DNA of 64,000 nt, taken from Pseudomonas alkylphenolica (GTDB taxonomy: Bacteria; Pseudomonadota; Gammaproteobacteria; Pseudomonadales; Pseudomonadaceae). The position numbers and the translations under genes were made by a program. Under the pieces are notes generated by a model that worked only from the letters and a program-made list of their open reading frames with translations, was not told where the DNA came from and searched no databases. The stretch lies in NCBI RefSeq assembly GCF_004025535.1, contig NZ_QJRG01000048.1, forward strand, positions 2,933 through 66,932, read 5' to 3'. The first letter of the stretch is position 1; every line of letters begins with the position of its first letter. Positions 50,996-59,599 of the stretch are shown here, piece after piece.

Positions 50996-52066
50996 ATGAC
51001 CGCGCACGTCCACGCACCGACCGAAGCGCCAGTTCTGGCCCAGGTTCGCAACCACATCGGACACTTGACCCTCAACCGTCCCGCCGGCCTCAACGCCATT
51101 ACGCTGGACATGGTTCGGCGCCTTCAGCAGCAACTCGACACCTGGGCGAACGACCCTCAAGTGCATGCCGTTGTATTGCGCGGTGAAGGCCCGAAAGGCT
51201 TCTGTGCCGGGGGCGACATCCGCTCGCTGTACGACAGCTACAAAGCCGGCGACAGCCTGCACCGCGATTTCTTCATCGAAGAATACGCCCTCGACCTGAG
51301 CATCCATCACTACCGCAAGCCCGTCCTGGCGTTGATGGATGGCTTTACCCTCGGCGGCGGCATGGGCCTGGCCCAGGGGGCCGAGTTGCGGGTGGTAACC
51401 GAACGTAGCCGCCTGGCCATGCCCGAAGTTGCCATCGGTTACTTCCCGGACGTGGGCGGCAGCTACTTCCTGTCGCGCATCCCTGGCGAGCTGGGCACTT
51501 ACCTGGGTGTCAGTGGCGTCCAGGTTCAAGCGGCCGATGCGCTGTACTGCGGCCTCGCCGACTGGTACCTGGACAGCAGCAAACTCGCCCAGCTCGATGA
51601 GCGCCTCGATAACTTGAGCTTCACGGAGCACCCGCTCAAAGACCTGCAGGGCGTGCTGGCCAAACTCGGCACCCAGGTGCTGGAGGATGCGCCGCTGGCC
51701 AGGCTGCGCCCGGTCATCGACCACTTCTTCGCCTTGCCCGATGTCGGCAGTATTGTTGAACAGTTGCGCAGCGTAACCATTGCCGACAGCCACGAATGGG
51801 CGGTGAAGACCGCTGACCTGCTGGAGACCCGTTCGCCGCTGGGCATGGCGGTGACCCTGGAAATGCTCCGTCGTGGTCGTCACCTGAGTCTGGAAGACTG
51901 CTTCAAAATGGAACTGCACCTGGACCAGCAGTGGTTCGAGCATGGCGACCTGATCGAAGGCGTGCGTGCCCTGATCATCGACAAGGACAAGCAACCGCGC
52001 TGGAACCCGGCCACCCTCGCCGGCCTCAGCCGCTCGCGCGTGGATCAATTCTTCGAAGGCCTCTGA
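50996..52066 (+). CDS. Enoyl-CoA hydratase/isomerase family, 3-hydroxyisobutyryl-CoA hydrolase-like
   Basis: A 356-residue crotonase-fold protein, longer than simple hydratases (about 260) and matching the length of 3-hydroxyisobutyryl-CoA hydrolases. KGFCAGGDIRSLY forms the oxyanion hole and GGGMGLAQGAELRVVTERSRLAMPEVAIGYFPDVGGSYFLSR carries the active Glu and Asp region. HIBCH releases 3-hydroxyisobutyrate in valine catabolism. It is 16 bp upstream of an acyl-CoA dehydrogenase gene, consistent with isobutyryl-CoA oxidation. Confidence 0.85.
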   Translation: MTAHVHAPTEAPVLAQVRNHIGHLTLNRPAGLNAITLDMVRRLQQQLDTWANDPQVHAVVLRGEGPKGFCAGGDIRSLYDSYKAGDSLHRDFFIEEYALDLSIHHYRKPVLALMDGFTLGGGMGLAQGAELRVVTERSRLAMPEVAIGYFPDVGGSYFLSRIPGELGTYLGVSGVQVQAADALYCGLADWYLDSSKLAQLDERLDNLSFTEHPLKDLQGVLAKLGTQVLEDAPLARLRPVIDHFFALPDVGSIVEQLRSVTIADSHEWAVKTADLLETRSPLGMAVTLEMLRRGRHLSLEDCFKMELHLDQQWFEHGDLIEGVRALIIDKDKQPRWNPATLAGLSRSRVDQFFEGL

Positions 52067-52082
52067 GGCCTGGAGTACGCAG

Positions 52083-53234
52083 ATGCAAGACCTGGAACTG
52101 ACAGAAGAACAGATCATGATCCGCGACATGGCCCGCGACTTTGCCCGTGGCGAAATCGCGCCATTTGCCCAGGCCTGGGAAAAGGCCGGCTGGATCGATG
52201 ATCAGGTAGTCAAGAAAATGGGCGAGCTGGGCCTGCTTGGCATGGTTGTCCCCGAGCAATGGGGTGGCAGCTACACCGATTACGTCGCCTATGCCCTGGC
52301 CGTGGAAGAAATTGCCGCCGGTGACGGTGCCACTGGCGCCCTGATGAGCATCCACAACTCGGTAGGTTGCGGCCCCCTGCTCGCCTACGGCAGCGCCGAA
52401 CAGCAACAAACCTGGCTGGAGCGGTTGGCCAGCGGCGAAGTCATTGGATGCTTCTGCCTGACCGAACCACAAGCCGGCTCCGAGGCGCACAACCTGCGCA
52501 CCCGCGCCGAGCTGCAGGGTGATCACTGGGTCATCAATGGCGCCAAGCAGTTTGTCAGCAACGCGCGTCGCGCAGGCCTGGCCATCGTCTTTGCCGTGAC
52601 CGACCCGGACCTCGGGAAAAAAGGCATCTCGGCATTCCTGGTGCCTACCGACAACGAAGGCTTTGTGGTCGATCGCAGCGAACACAAAATGGGCATTCGT
52701 GCTTCCGACACCTGTGCGGTTACCCTGAACAACTGCCGCAACCCGGCCGCCAACATGCTCGGCGAACGCGGCAAGGGCCTGGCCATTGCCCTGTCCAACC
52801 TTGAAGGCGGCCGGATCGGCATCGCCGCGCAGGCACTGGGCATTGCCCGTGCAGCCTTTGAGGCGGCACTGGCCTATTCGCGTGACCGCATCCAGTTCGG
52901 CAAACCGATCAATGAGCACCAGAGCATCGCCAACCTGCTGGCCGACATGCAGGTGCAGATCAATGCCGCGCGTCTGCTGATCCTCCATGCCGCGCGCCTG
53001 CGCAGTGCCGGCAAGCCGTGCCTCAGCGAAGCGTCACAAGCCAAGCTGTTCGCGTCGGAGATGGCCGAGCGTGTGTGCTCCAAGGCCATTCAGGTGCATG
53101 GCGGCTACGGTTACCTGGAGGATTACCCGGTGGAACGCTATTACCGCGATGCACGGATTACCCAGATCTATGAGGGGTCCAGCGAGATCCAGCGAATGCT
53201 GATTGCGCGGGAGTTGAAGCACTATTCTCTGTAA
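52083..53234 (+). CDS. Acyl-CoA dehydrogenase (short/branched-chain, probably isobutyryl-CoA type)
   Basis: A 383-residue FAD enzyme. CFCLTEPQAGSEAHNL is the substrate/FAD loop, EGGRIGIAAQALGIARAAFEAAL the family helix, and ITQIYEGSSEIQRMLIAR holds the catalytic Glu in the position usual for short-chain dehydrogenases. In an operon with a 3-hydroxyisobutyryl-CoA hydrolase-like gene, dehydrogenation of isobutyryl-CoA in valine breakdown is likely. A strong terminator follows. Confidence 0.9.
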   Translation: MQDLELTEEQIMIRDMARDFARGEIAPFAQAWEKAGWIDDQVVKKMGELGLLGMVVPEQWGGSYTDYVAYALAVEEIAAGDGATGALMSIHNSVGCGPLLAYGSAEQQQTWLERLASGEVIGCFCLTEPQAGSEAHNLRTRAELQGDHWVINGAKQFVSNARRAGLAIVFAVTDPDLGKKGISAFLVPTDNEGFVVDRSEHKMGIRASDTCAVTLNNCRNPAANMLGERGKGLAIALSNLEGGRIGIAAQALGIARAAFEAALAYSRDRIQFGKPINEHQSIANLLADMQVQINAARLLILHAARLRSAGKPCLSEASQAKLFASEMAERVCSKAIQVHGGYGYLEDYPVERYYRDARITQIYEGSSEIQRMLIARELKHYSL

Positions 53235-53289
53235 CAAGCGAGTCGGATTCAGTTGCCCGACAGCATGTAAAACGTCTGGCACGTAAGTG

Positions 53290-53335
53290 GGCGCCTGTCT
53301 AACCAATGTAATTGGTATGGACAGGCGCCTTTTTT
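53290..53335. terminator. Intrinsic terminator after the acyl-CoA dehydrogenase gene
   Basis: GGCGCCTGTC (53290-53299) pairs with GACAGGCGCC (53320-53329), with an inner CCAAT/ATTGG stem, and T6 follows at 53330-53335. It marks the end of the normal-composition region before the AT-rich insert. Confidence 0.88.
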
Positions 53336-53709
53336 GTTTATTAATCAATGGTTGCACCAAAGCAGGCTGAGCCAATCCAAGCGGCACGGTACCCCGTTAT
53401 CTCGCTCCCAGCCCCCTCCCCACCATCTTGTGTCTTCCGCTCGCGGTCATATCTGACCAAAGCGTAGTAGCGTCGATTTTTGGTGTTAGGAAATTTCTCT
53501 CGAGCCTATGGGAATTGCACTACGAAGATGCCATTGCAGTACTTTGCGGCGGCAGTCTATAAATTATGCATGCCTGCCTGCAATGGGGGGGAAACTCAAA
53601 GCTAGAGACTTAGTCGCACATTCGAAGAACCACCACGCCATCGAGATGGAGATACCATTTTGATTTATCTTTAGTTGACCGCAAAGGGAAGTTTCAGGAG
53701 AAATCACAA
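53336..53709. other. 374-bp intergenic region upstream of the AT-rich insert
   Basis: No ORF with a ribosome site is visible. Base composition falls from left to right into the AT-rich genes. The region contains the candidate promoter below and a GG-run (seven G) at about 53586-53592. No IS or tRNA remnant was recognised. Confidence 0.5.
53534..53563 (+). promoter_or_regulatory. Candidate sigma-70 promoter of the oxygenase-like gene
   Basis: TTGCAG (53534-53539) and TATAAA (53558-53563) are separated by 18 bp, about 150 bp upstream of the ATG at 53710. The boxes fit the consensus moderately well; no other evidence. Confidence 0.35.
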
Positions 53710-54516
53710 ATGCACAACCTCATAGATTACATTTCACAAAAAATAGTAAATGCCGAGCTATTCAACAACCCTTTCAAGCACTTTGAAATAAACGACCTAA
53801 TTCCAGAAAAACACTATAAATCATTCATTTGTGCGTTACCAAAAATTACCCTATACAACCCCCTTGCTCACAGAGACGCTTTCAAGCAAGGATGCGCCAC
53901 TCGCTTCGAATTATCCCTATCTTTTGAGAATAGGCACTTAGAAATAGATAGGATTTTTTCAAAAAATAAAACCGCCACCGACATCGTTGACGCATTTTGC
54001 AGCGAAAGATTCAAATCCCTGCTACTAGACAAGTTTGAGTCCACCCTCGAGGTAACCCCCTACCCGCACCTATACAAAGATCTTGCGGGATTCCATCCGC
54101 CACCACACACTGACATTGTAGAAAAAGCAATAACATTTGGATGGTACTTACCCGAGAATGCATTATTTAAAGACTCAGGGCTAGGTCTATTTACAAAAAC
54201 CAGTTGCGAATTCAAAGAAGTCAAGAGAATACCTTATACCCCTAATAAGGCGTTTGCTTTTTTGAGATCAAGCGATAGTTGGCATGGCGTAAGACACAGC
54301 CCAAGCACTTCGTACGAAAGAAACAGTTTATTCGTAACGTTTTATCGAAGAAATCATTACAGCAATGGATCTGTGCTAGTGAGCGATCCAAACCTTGATC
54401 GCAAGGAAGATGACCTACTTATAGACTGCATGAAAATAAACTCATCCGTAATCCTGATCATTGATCACGCAGGTTCGCTTCTAGGCGCCGCACACAAACA
54501 GGCTCTATCAACCTAA
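53710..54516 (+). CDS. 2-oxoglutarate/Fe(II) oxygenase-like protein of unknown substrate
   Basis: A 268-residue protein with codon use and AT content unlike its neighbours. A His133-x-Asp135 pair (PPPHTDIVEKAITFGWYLPE), a distal His192 (SDSWHGVRH) and Arg204 (YERNSLFVTFYR) match the iron and 2-oxoglutarate ligands of prolyl-hydroxylase-like oxygenases in order and spacing. AGGAGA lies 9 bases before the ATG. The protein resembles small 2OG-oxygenases found in exopolysaccharide or natural-product loci, but I cannot name a family. It precedes an AEC transporter gene by 74 bp on the same strand. Confidence 0.6.
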   Translation: MHNLIDYISQKIVNAELFNNPFKHFEINDLIPEKHYKSFICALPKITLYNPLAHRDAFKQGCATRFELSLSFENRHLEIDRIFSKNKTATDIVDAFCSERFKSLLLDKFESTLEVTPYPHLYKDLAGFHPPPHTDIVEKAITFGWYLPENALFKDSGLGLFTKTSCEFKEVKRIPYTPNKAFAFLRSSDSWHGVRHSPSTSYERNSLFVTFYRRNHYSNGSVLVSDPNLDRKEDDLLIDCMKINSSVILIIDHAGSLLGAAHKQALST

Positions 54517-54590
54517 TCTCTTGCTTTGATGCCGTAATCACTCACATAGCCAGATCAATCCGGCCGCTGACTAGCCGGCGGGGTACCTTT

Positions 54591-55562
54591 ATGCTAGCGG
54601 CATCTCTTAACGCGACACTGCCTATATTTGGACTCATTCTTTTAGGCTTCATCCTTTCATCAAGCCGCATACTGGAGCGAGGCGCTGAAATTGCATTCAG
54701 TAATTATGTGTTTTATGTCGCGCTGCCGATAGAAATCTTTTTAACGACATTAAAGTCCAGCCATGCACTTGGTTCCGGTACAAGCGATTACTTGCAAGCT
54801 TATGGCGCCGGGATTTTCATGCTCTGGATACTAATCTTCATCCTTTATAAAATAGCATTAAAGAAAAGCACAGTTGAAATCGGACTCAATCTTGTCGCGG
54901 TCGGACAAACAAATACAGCATTCCTGGCAGCTCCTATTTTCATTCTGGTGCTAGGTGACTCTAAGCTGGTCATGCCAATAATTATGTTTCAGTCAGTTGT
55001 CCTTACGACTATTTCAGTGCTGGTCATGGAATCCTCTACTTTTTCAAAGTCAGAGTCGATGATCAGCTTCTTAAAAAAAGCATCAACCATAATTATCAAG
55101 AACCCATTGATAATCTCAGCACTGGCGGGAGCGCTAGCTTCTCAGTTTGAACCATTGCATCATGCCGATGCGGATTATTTTATCTTTAAAATCATGAGCC
55201 TTATAGCCAACACTGCGGCGCCAATTGCGCTTATGGCTTTAGGCATTTCGTTTTGCGCTGGGCCCGCCGGGGCAAGTTTGAAAGACGACCGCAACGAGAT
55301 AATCACAGGCGTGCTCGTGAAGAACCTCATACATCCTGCAATTTCTTTTGTTGTAGGTCGGTATTTTTTCGAACTAACTGACCTGATGCTGTTTGCTCTC
55401 GTATTGATCTCCGCCATGCCTTCGCCTAAAAATACATTCATCTTTGCTCAGGCATATGATGTGCCGGTGCAAAAATACAATTTAATACTTTTAACCACTA
55501 CCGCAACTTCTTTTTTTACGATAAATGTGGCTTGTTATTTTCTTATTCCGCATCTGACGTGA
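54591..55562 (+). CDS. AEC (auxin efflux carrier)-family transporter
   Basis: A 323-residue membrane protein with about ten helices. The start (LNATLPIFGLILLGFILSSSRILERG) and the second-half SAMPSPKNTFIFAQAYDV are typical of AEC permeases. AEC members carry malonate, malate or amino-acid-like anions. Composition is AT-rich, like the preceding oxygenase-like gene, so the two likely arrived together and may act on one metabolite (modification followed by export). A GGGGT ribosome site precedes the ATG. Confidence 0.82.
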   Translation: MLAASLNATLPIFGLILLGFILSSSRILERGAEIAFSNYVFYVALPIEIFLTTLKSSHALGSGTSDYLQAYGAGIFMLWILIFILYKIALKKSTVEIGLNLVAVGQTNTAFLAAPIFILVLGDSKLVMPIIMFQSVVLTTISVLVMESSTFSKSESMISFLKKASTIIIKNPLIISALAGALASQFEPLHHADADYFIFKIMSLIANTAAPIALMALGISFCAGPAGASLKDDRNEIITGVLVKNLIHPAISFVVGRYFFELTDLMLFALVLISAMPSPKNTFIFAQAYDVPVQKYNLILLTTTATSFFTINVACYFLIPHLT

Positions 55563-55776
55563 GTCGCCGTTTCTCAGCCCCATCCCTGTTTCGATCGGCT
55601 GCCTCTGGCACATGGCATCCACCGATGGCTGCTGCGCGAGGTCTATTTGGAGCGGCATCGCTGTACCAGCTTCCGCGTACCGCCCCCCTGTGACGACCAA
55701 TCACACCTATACAAATTAACTATTGAAACCACAGCAAAGCCTGAAGTAAGCTCGACCTCATCAACCGGAGAGTCCC

Positions 55777-55911
55777 ATGCCGCCATCCACCCTCATTCAC
55801 GCTCAACTCGCAGGTCGCTCGACGCGTCCCGAGCTGGCTGTGGCCGAGTGTGCGACAGTCGCTCCCGCTGCGTTTTATTTTGGGTATTGGTTTAGCCACA
55901 GGCGCCGCTGA
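55777..55911 (+). CDS. Aromatic-rich leader peptide of the DAHP synthase attenuator
   Basis: A 44-codon ORF with a GGAGAG ribosome site seven bases before the ATG. Residues 33-39 read Phe-Tyr-Phe-Gly-Tyr-Trp-Phe (55873-55893), six aromatics in seven codons, five codons before a basic end and TGA. A perfect 13-bp terminator starts 49 bases after the stop. GGCGCCG at the leader's end can pair with CGGCGCC just downstream, which gives the alternative pairings needed for attenuation. The layout is that of pheL/trpL-type leaders: ribosome stalling on scarce charged Phe, Tyr or Trp tRNA would prevent the terminator and switch on the downstream synthase. Confidence 0.72.
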   Translation: MPPSTLIHAQLAGRSTRPELAVAECATVAPAAFYFGYWFSHRRR

Positions 55912-55960
55912 TACCCACACCGGCGCCCACTTCAAGGGGCCGCCGAATACGAGAATACTC

Positions 55961-55992
55961 AACCCCCGGTCGGCTCCCCGACCGGGGGTTTT
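55961..55992 (+). terminator. Attenuator terminator of the DAHP synthase leader
   Basis: AACCCCCGGTCGG (55961-55973) pairs perfectly with CCGACCGGGGGTT (55978-55990) around CTCC, followed by T4. An upstream GGGGCCG (55936-55942) could pair with the CGGCTCCCC strand of the stem as a competing antiterminator. The hairpin is between the leader peptide and the structural gene. Confidence 0.75.
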
Positions 55993-56038
55993 GCGTTTCA
56001 GGCCCCACGAAAACCGAACAGATTACGAGGATTACACC

Positions 56039-56191
56039 ATGAACTTCACCACCTATTACCGTTACCCAAGCTTTACCGCCTGGCGATTTAGCCAATCCCG
56101 TTCGGGCCAGTCTGCCGCCTCCGATCGGTCACTTGTTGGTGGCACACATACACATGACGCCAATCAGGCCAACTGTCGAACACCTCGATAG
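56039..56191 (+). CDS. Second aromatic-rich small ORF upstream of DAHP synthase
   Basis: A 50-codon ORF with ACGAGG upstream of the ATG. The first 17 residues are Met-Asn-Phe-Thr-Thr-Tyr-Tyr-Arg-Tyr-Pro-Ser-Phe-Thr-Ala-Trp-Arg-Phe: seven aromatics. The rest is polar and shows no domain. It lies after the attenuator terminator and ends 49 bp before the preferred start of the synthase gene. It may be a second aromatic-sensing leader acting on translation or a further pause, or a short peptide in its own right. No second terminator with a T-tract was found after it. Confidence 0.5.
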   Translation: MNFTTYYRYPSFTAWRFSQSRSGQSAASDRSLVGGTHTHDANQANCRTPR

Positions 56192-56240
56192 GGCCGACAG
56201 CGCGGGACAGAACCCGCCATCCGCCCAGGGAACCCAGCAC

Positions 56241-57338
56241 ATGCAATCGTCCACACTCGCACTGCCATTGTCCGAACCCAACGCCGCCAACAGCGCCGTT
56301 AGCCAACGCCTGCCAAGCCCGCTGTTGCTCAAGCAGCAGATGCCTTTGTCCCCTGCACTTACTGCTCAGGTTGAACGCCATCGCCAGGCCGTGCGCGCCA
56401 TCCTTGATGGCGAAGATTCACGCCTGCTGCTGATCGTCGGCCCCTGCTCGCTCCACGACCCACGCTCCGCACGCGAATACGCCCAGCGCCTGGCCCAGCT
56501 AGCGGAAGAAGTCAGCGACCAGATGCTGCTGGTAATGCGCGCCTACGTGGAAAAGCCACGTACCACGGTGGGCTGGAAAGGCCTGGCCTACGATCCGCAT
56601 CTGGACGGCAGTGACGACATGCACGCCGGCATCGCCTTGTCGCGCGGCTTGATGCTGGCCATGATCGAATGCGGCTTGCCGGTGGCCACCGAACTGCTGC
56701 AACCGATGGCGGCAGGCTACTTCGACGATTTGCTGAGCTGGGCGGCCATTGGTGCGCGTACCACCGAGTCGCAGATCCACCGTGAAATGGTCAGCGGCCT
56801 GGGCCTGCCGGTAGGCTTCAAGAACGGTACGGACGGCGGGGTTGGTATTGCCTGCGACGCCATTCGCAGTGCTGCCCACAGTCATCGCCACTTCGGCATG
56901 GATGTGCAGGGCTTCCCGGCAATCATCGAGACCTTGGGCAACCGCGACACCCACCTGGTGCTGCGCGGCGGCAACAAGGGTCCGAACTACGACCCGCAAA
57001 GTATTGCCCTGGCGCGTCAAGGGCTGGCCAAAGCGGGCGTGTCGCCAAGGATCATGGTCGACTGCAGCCATGCCAACAGCGGCAAAGAACCGCTGCGCCA
57101 ACCCGAAGTGTTCAACCAGGTGCTGACGCAGCGCCTGCAAGGCGACCGCGCGTTGATCGGCATGATGCTGGAAAGCCACCTGTTCGATGGCTGCCAGGCA
57201 CTGGGCAAAGAACCGCTCAAATACGGGGTATCGATCACCGATGGTTGCCTGGGCTGGGCGGGTACTGAAGCGCTGTTGCGTGAAGGTGCTGCTGCACTGC
57301 GTGACATTGCGCAGGAAAAACCGGCGCTAATCGGGTAG
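56241..57338 (+). CDS. DAHP synthase, class I (AroFGH type)
   Basis: A 365-residue 3-deoxy-D-arabino-heptulosonate-7-phosphate synthase, the first enzyme of the shikimate pathway (phosphoenolpyruvate plus erythrose-4-phosphate). GPCSLHDP, RAYVEKPRTTVGWKGLAYDPHLDGSDD, GARTTESQIHREMVSGL, GFKNGTDG, RGGNKGPNY and VDCSHANS are family blocks with the metal and PEP ligands. The Met at 56241 (MQSSTLALP) gives the usual distance to GPCS; ATG 56154 and TTG 56133 are alternatives. The leader region upstream suggests control by aromatic amino acid supply in addition to the allosteric feedback common in the family. Confidence 0.92.
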   Translation: MQSSTLALPLSEPNAANSAVSQRLPSPLLLKQQMPLSPALTAQVERHRQAVRAILDGEDSRLLLIVGPCSLHDPRSAREYAQRLAQLAEEVSDQMLLVMRAYVEKPRTTVGWKGLAYDPHLDGSDDMHAGIALSRGLMLAMIECGLPVATELLQPMAAGYFDDLLSWAAIGARTTESQIHREMVSGLGLPVGFKNGTDGGVGIACDAIRSAAHSHRHFGMDVQGFPAIIETLGNRDTHLVLRGGNKGPNYDPQSIALARQGLAKAGVSPRIMVDCSHANSGKEPLRQPEVFNQVLTQRLQGDRALIGMMLESHLFDGCQALGKEPLKYGVSITDGCLGWAGTEALLREGAAALRDIAQEKPALIG

Positions 57339-57370
57339 TCTCGGCACTTTCTTGCAAAGGAGTAACTCCC

Positions 57371-57652
57371 ATGGCCAAAGCCACTGCCCGTCACATCCTG
57401 GTTGCCACTGAAGAGAAGTGCAATGAACTGAAGGCTCAGATCGAAGCCGGTGCCGATTTCGCCGAGATCGCCAAAGCCAACTCCACCTGCCCGTCCAGCC
57501 GTCAGGGCGGCGACCTGGGCTCGTTCGGCCCGGGCCAGATGGTCAAGGAATTCGACACCGTGGTGTTCAGCGCACCGGTAAACACCGTTCAGGGCCCGGT
57601 CAAAACCCAGTTCGGTTACCACCTGCTGGAAGTGACCAGCCGCCAGGACTGA
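57371..57652 (+). CDS. ppiC: Parvulin-type peptidyl-prolyl isomerase PpiC
   Basis: A 93-residue single-domain parvulin, the length of E. coli PpiC. ARHILVATEEKCNELKAQIEAGADFAEIAKANSTCPSSRQGGDLGSFGPGQMVKEFDTVVFS, then GPVKTQFGYHLLEV, carry the active-site His residues and the catalytic Cys/Asp region. No signal peptide, so cytoplasmic. It follows the DAHP synthase gene by 32 bp and may share its transcript. A 30-bp perfect palindrome comes immediately after. Confidence 0.92.
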   Translation: MAKATARHILVATEEKCNELKAQIEAGADFAEIAKANSTCPSSRQGGDLGSFGPGQMVKEFDTVVFSAPVNTVQGPVKTQFGYHLLEVTSRQD

Positions 57653-57660
57653 GTCACTCA

Positions 57661-57690
57661 CCTGAACCGGTCCTGCAGGACCGGTTCAGG
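57661..57690. terminator. Perfect 30-bp palindrome after ppiC
   Basis: CCTGAACCGGTCCTG is followed directly by its exact reverse complement, with no spacer. As RNA it gives a 13-bp stem with a 4-nt loop, eight bases after the ppiC stop. No T-tract follows, so it may be a protecting hairpin or a weak terminator before the ABC transporter operon. Confidence 0.6.
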
Positions 57691-57748
57691 ATTGCCGGCC
57701 TGACCTGCTAAGCTACAGCCACCATCGTGGGTACAGGTAGTCAGGCGC

Positions 57749-59599
57749 TTGCACATCGGTCGTTCCTCTCTTTTTGCCGTCTTTACCCTGGCCCTGGCCT
57801 GGACCCAAACCGGTCTGGCTGCCCCCAGCCATGCGTTGACTGTCTACGGCGAAGCACCGCGCTATCAGCCCGGTTTCCAGCATTTCGAATACGCCAATCC
57901 TGACGCCCCCAAAGGCGGCAGTCTGCGTCGCTCGGCCATCGAGATCGGCCAGTTCGACCACGTGCTGCCCTACATCGACAAGGGCATCGGTGTGGCTGAA
58001 GTTGACGGCTGGCTGTATGCGCCGCTGGCAATACGCTCACAGGACGAGCCGTACACCGTTTACGGATTGATCGCCCGCCAGATGGAGCGCGACCCCGAGG
58101 GGCTCTGGCTGCGCTTCTACCTCGATCCCCGCGCGCAATTTGCCGACGGCCAGCCCGTGCGTGCAGAAGATGTGCGCTACACCTTCGAGCTGTTCATGCG
58201 CGAAGGCAACCTCAAGTACCGCACACAATTTGCCGATGTCGAGCGGGTCGAAATCGAAGGGCCGCGCCAGGTTCGATTCGTCTTCAAGAGCAACCAGAGC
58301 CGCACCCTGCCCCTGGACCTTGCCACCCTGCCGGTACTGCCCGAGCACTGGTGGAAAACCCGCGACTTTGCCAGCGGTGGCGGCTTCGAAGCGCCTGTAG
58401 GCAGCGGGCCGTACCGGATCGGGCAGATCGACAACGGCCGCAGCATTACCTTTGAGCGCAACCCGATCTGGTGGGCCCGCGACTTGCCGGTCAATCGCGG
58501 GCGCTACAACTTCGATCGCCTGCGCATCGAATATTTCGGCGACACCGAGGTGGCCCGGCAGGTATTGCGCGGCGGTGGCTACGACTACAACCGCGAGTTT
58601 TCCGCCACCGGCTACTCCATTGGCTACAACAGCCCGGCACTGGACGACGGCCGTTTGCAACGTGCCCACCTGGCCAAGCAAGCGCCACAACCGGCCCAGG
58701 GCTTTGTCTTCAACTTGCAGCGCCCTGTATTCAAAGACCGACGCGTACGCCAGGCGCTGGCGATGCTCTGGGACTTTGAGTGGAGCAACCGGCAGATGAT
58801 GCGCAACCTGTACATTCGCCAGCAGAGCTTTTTCTCCAACAGCGTCCTGGCGGCACGCGCGTTACCCGACGCGGGCGAGTTGGCGCTGCTTGAACCGCTT
58901 CGTGGGCAAGTACCCGAAGACGTGTTTACCCGCGTGTTCGAGGCACCCCGCACTGACGGCTCAGGGCTGATTCGGGACAAACAGCTTCGGGCGCTGGAGC
59001 TGTTGAAGGCGGCAGGCTGGAAACCTGAAGGCGATCAACTGGTCAACGCCGAGAGCGAGCCGCTGCGTTTCACTTTCCTCAATGGCCAGGCCGGCTTCGA
59101 GCGCTTGCTGCTGCCATGGAAGCGCACCCTGGCCCAGATCGGCATCACCCTCGACATTCGCCGTATCGACGCTTCCCAGTACGTCAACCGGTTGATGGCG
59201 CGTGACTACGACATGATCGTCACCGGCTACCCGGTCACCCCTTCACCTGGCCTTGAGCTGTACAACTATTTTGGCTCGGCGGCGGCCAATGACCCGGGCT
59301 CGAACAACTACATGGCCCTGCAAGACCCGGCGGTCGACCGGCTGATCGACGGCCTGGTCAAAGCCAGCACCCAGGCCGACATGCTCCGCCATGCCCATGC
59401 GCTGGACCGGGTGCTGCAGTGGAACTACTACTGGATCCCCAATTACTACCCGCCGGGCACCTCCACCGTCTGGTGGAACCGTTTCGGCTTGCCGAAAGTA
59501 CAAGCGAGCAATGACGAAGGCCTGGACAGCTGGTGGGAAGTCAGCCCCACGGCGCTGACCAACGCGCAAATGGCCCAGCGCCTCAAGGAGCAGCCATGA
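57749..59599 (+). CDS. Extracellular solute-binding protein, peptide/microcin C type (YejA-like)
   Basis: A 616-residue exported protein. It starts at TTG (57749), with signal peptide MHIGRSSLFAVFTLALAWTQTGLAAPSHA, as no ATG or GTG is available in frame upstream. YGEAPRYQPGFQHFEYANPDAPKGGSLRR and LRFYLDPRAQFADGQPVRAEDVRYTFELF are YejA/family 5 SBP features. It is the first gene of a yejABE-like operon; its TGA overlaps the YejB ATG (ATGA). The ligand is presumably a peptide or microcin-C-like compound. Confidence 0.88.
   Translation: MHIGRSSLFAVFTLALAWTQTGLAAPSHALTVYGEAPRYQPGFQHFEYANPDAPKGGSLRRSAIEIGQFDHVLPYIDKGIGVAEVDGWLYAPLAIRSQDEPYTVYGLIARQMERDPEGLWLRFYLDPRAQFADGQPVRAEDVRYTFELFMREGNLKYRTQFADVERVEIEGPRQVRFVFKSNQSRTLPLDLATLPVLPEHWWKTRDFASGGGFEAPVGSGPYRIGQIDNGRSITFERNPIWWARDLPVNRGRYNFDRLRIEYFGDTEVARQVLRGGGYDYNREFSATGYSIGYNSPALDDGRLQRAHLAKQAPQPAQGFVFNLQRPVFKDRRVRQALAMLWDFEWSNRQMMRNLYIRQQSFFSNSVLAARALPDAGELALLEPLRGQVPEDVFTRVFEAPRTDGSGLIRDKQLRALELLKAAGWKPEGDQLVNAESEPLRFTFLNGQAGFERLLLPWKRTLAQIGITLDIRRIDASQYVNRLMARDYDMIVTGYPVTPSPGLELYNYFGSAAANDPGSNNYMALQDPAVDRLIDGLVKASTQADMLRHAHALDRVLQWNYYWIPNYYPPGTSTVWWNRFGLPKVQASNDEGLDSWWEVSPTALTNAQMAQRLKEQP

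Noticed and set aside
55491..55700. Minus-strand 69-codon frame at the end of the AEC gene
   Set aside because: No ribosome site and no recognisable motif; the segment 55563-55700 may be a decayed remnant, but I could not identify it.
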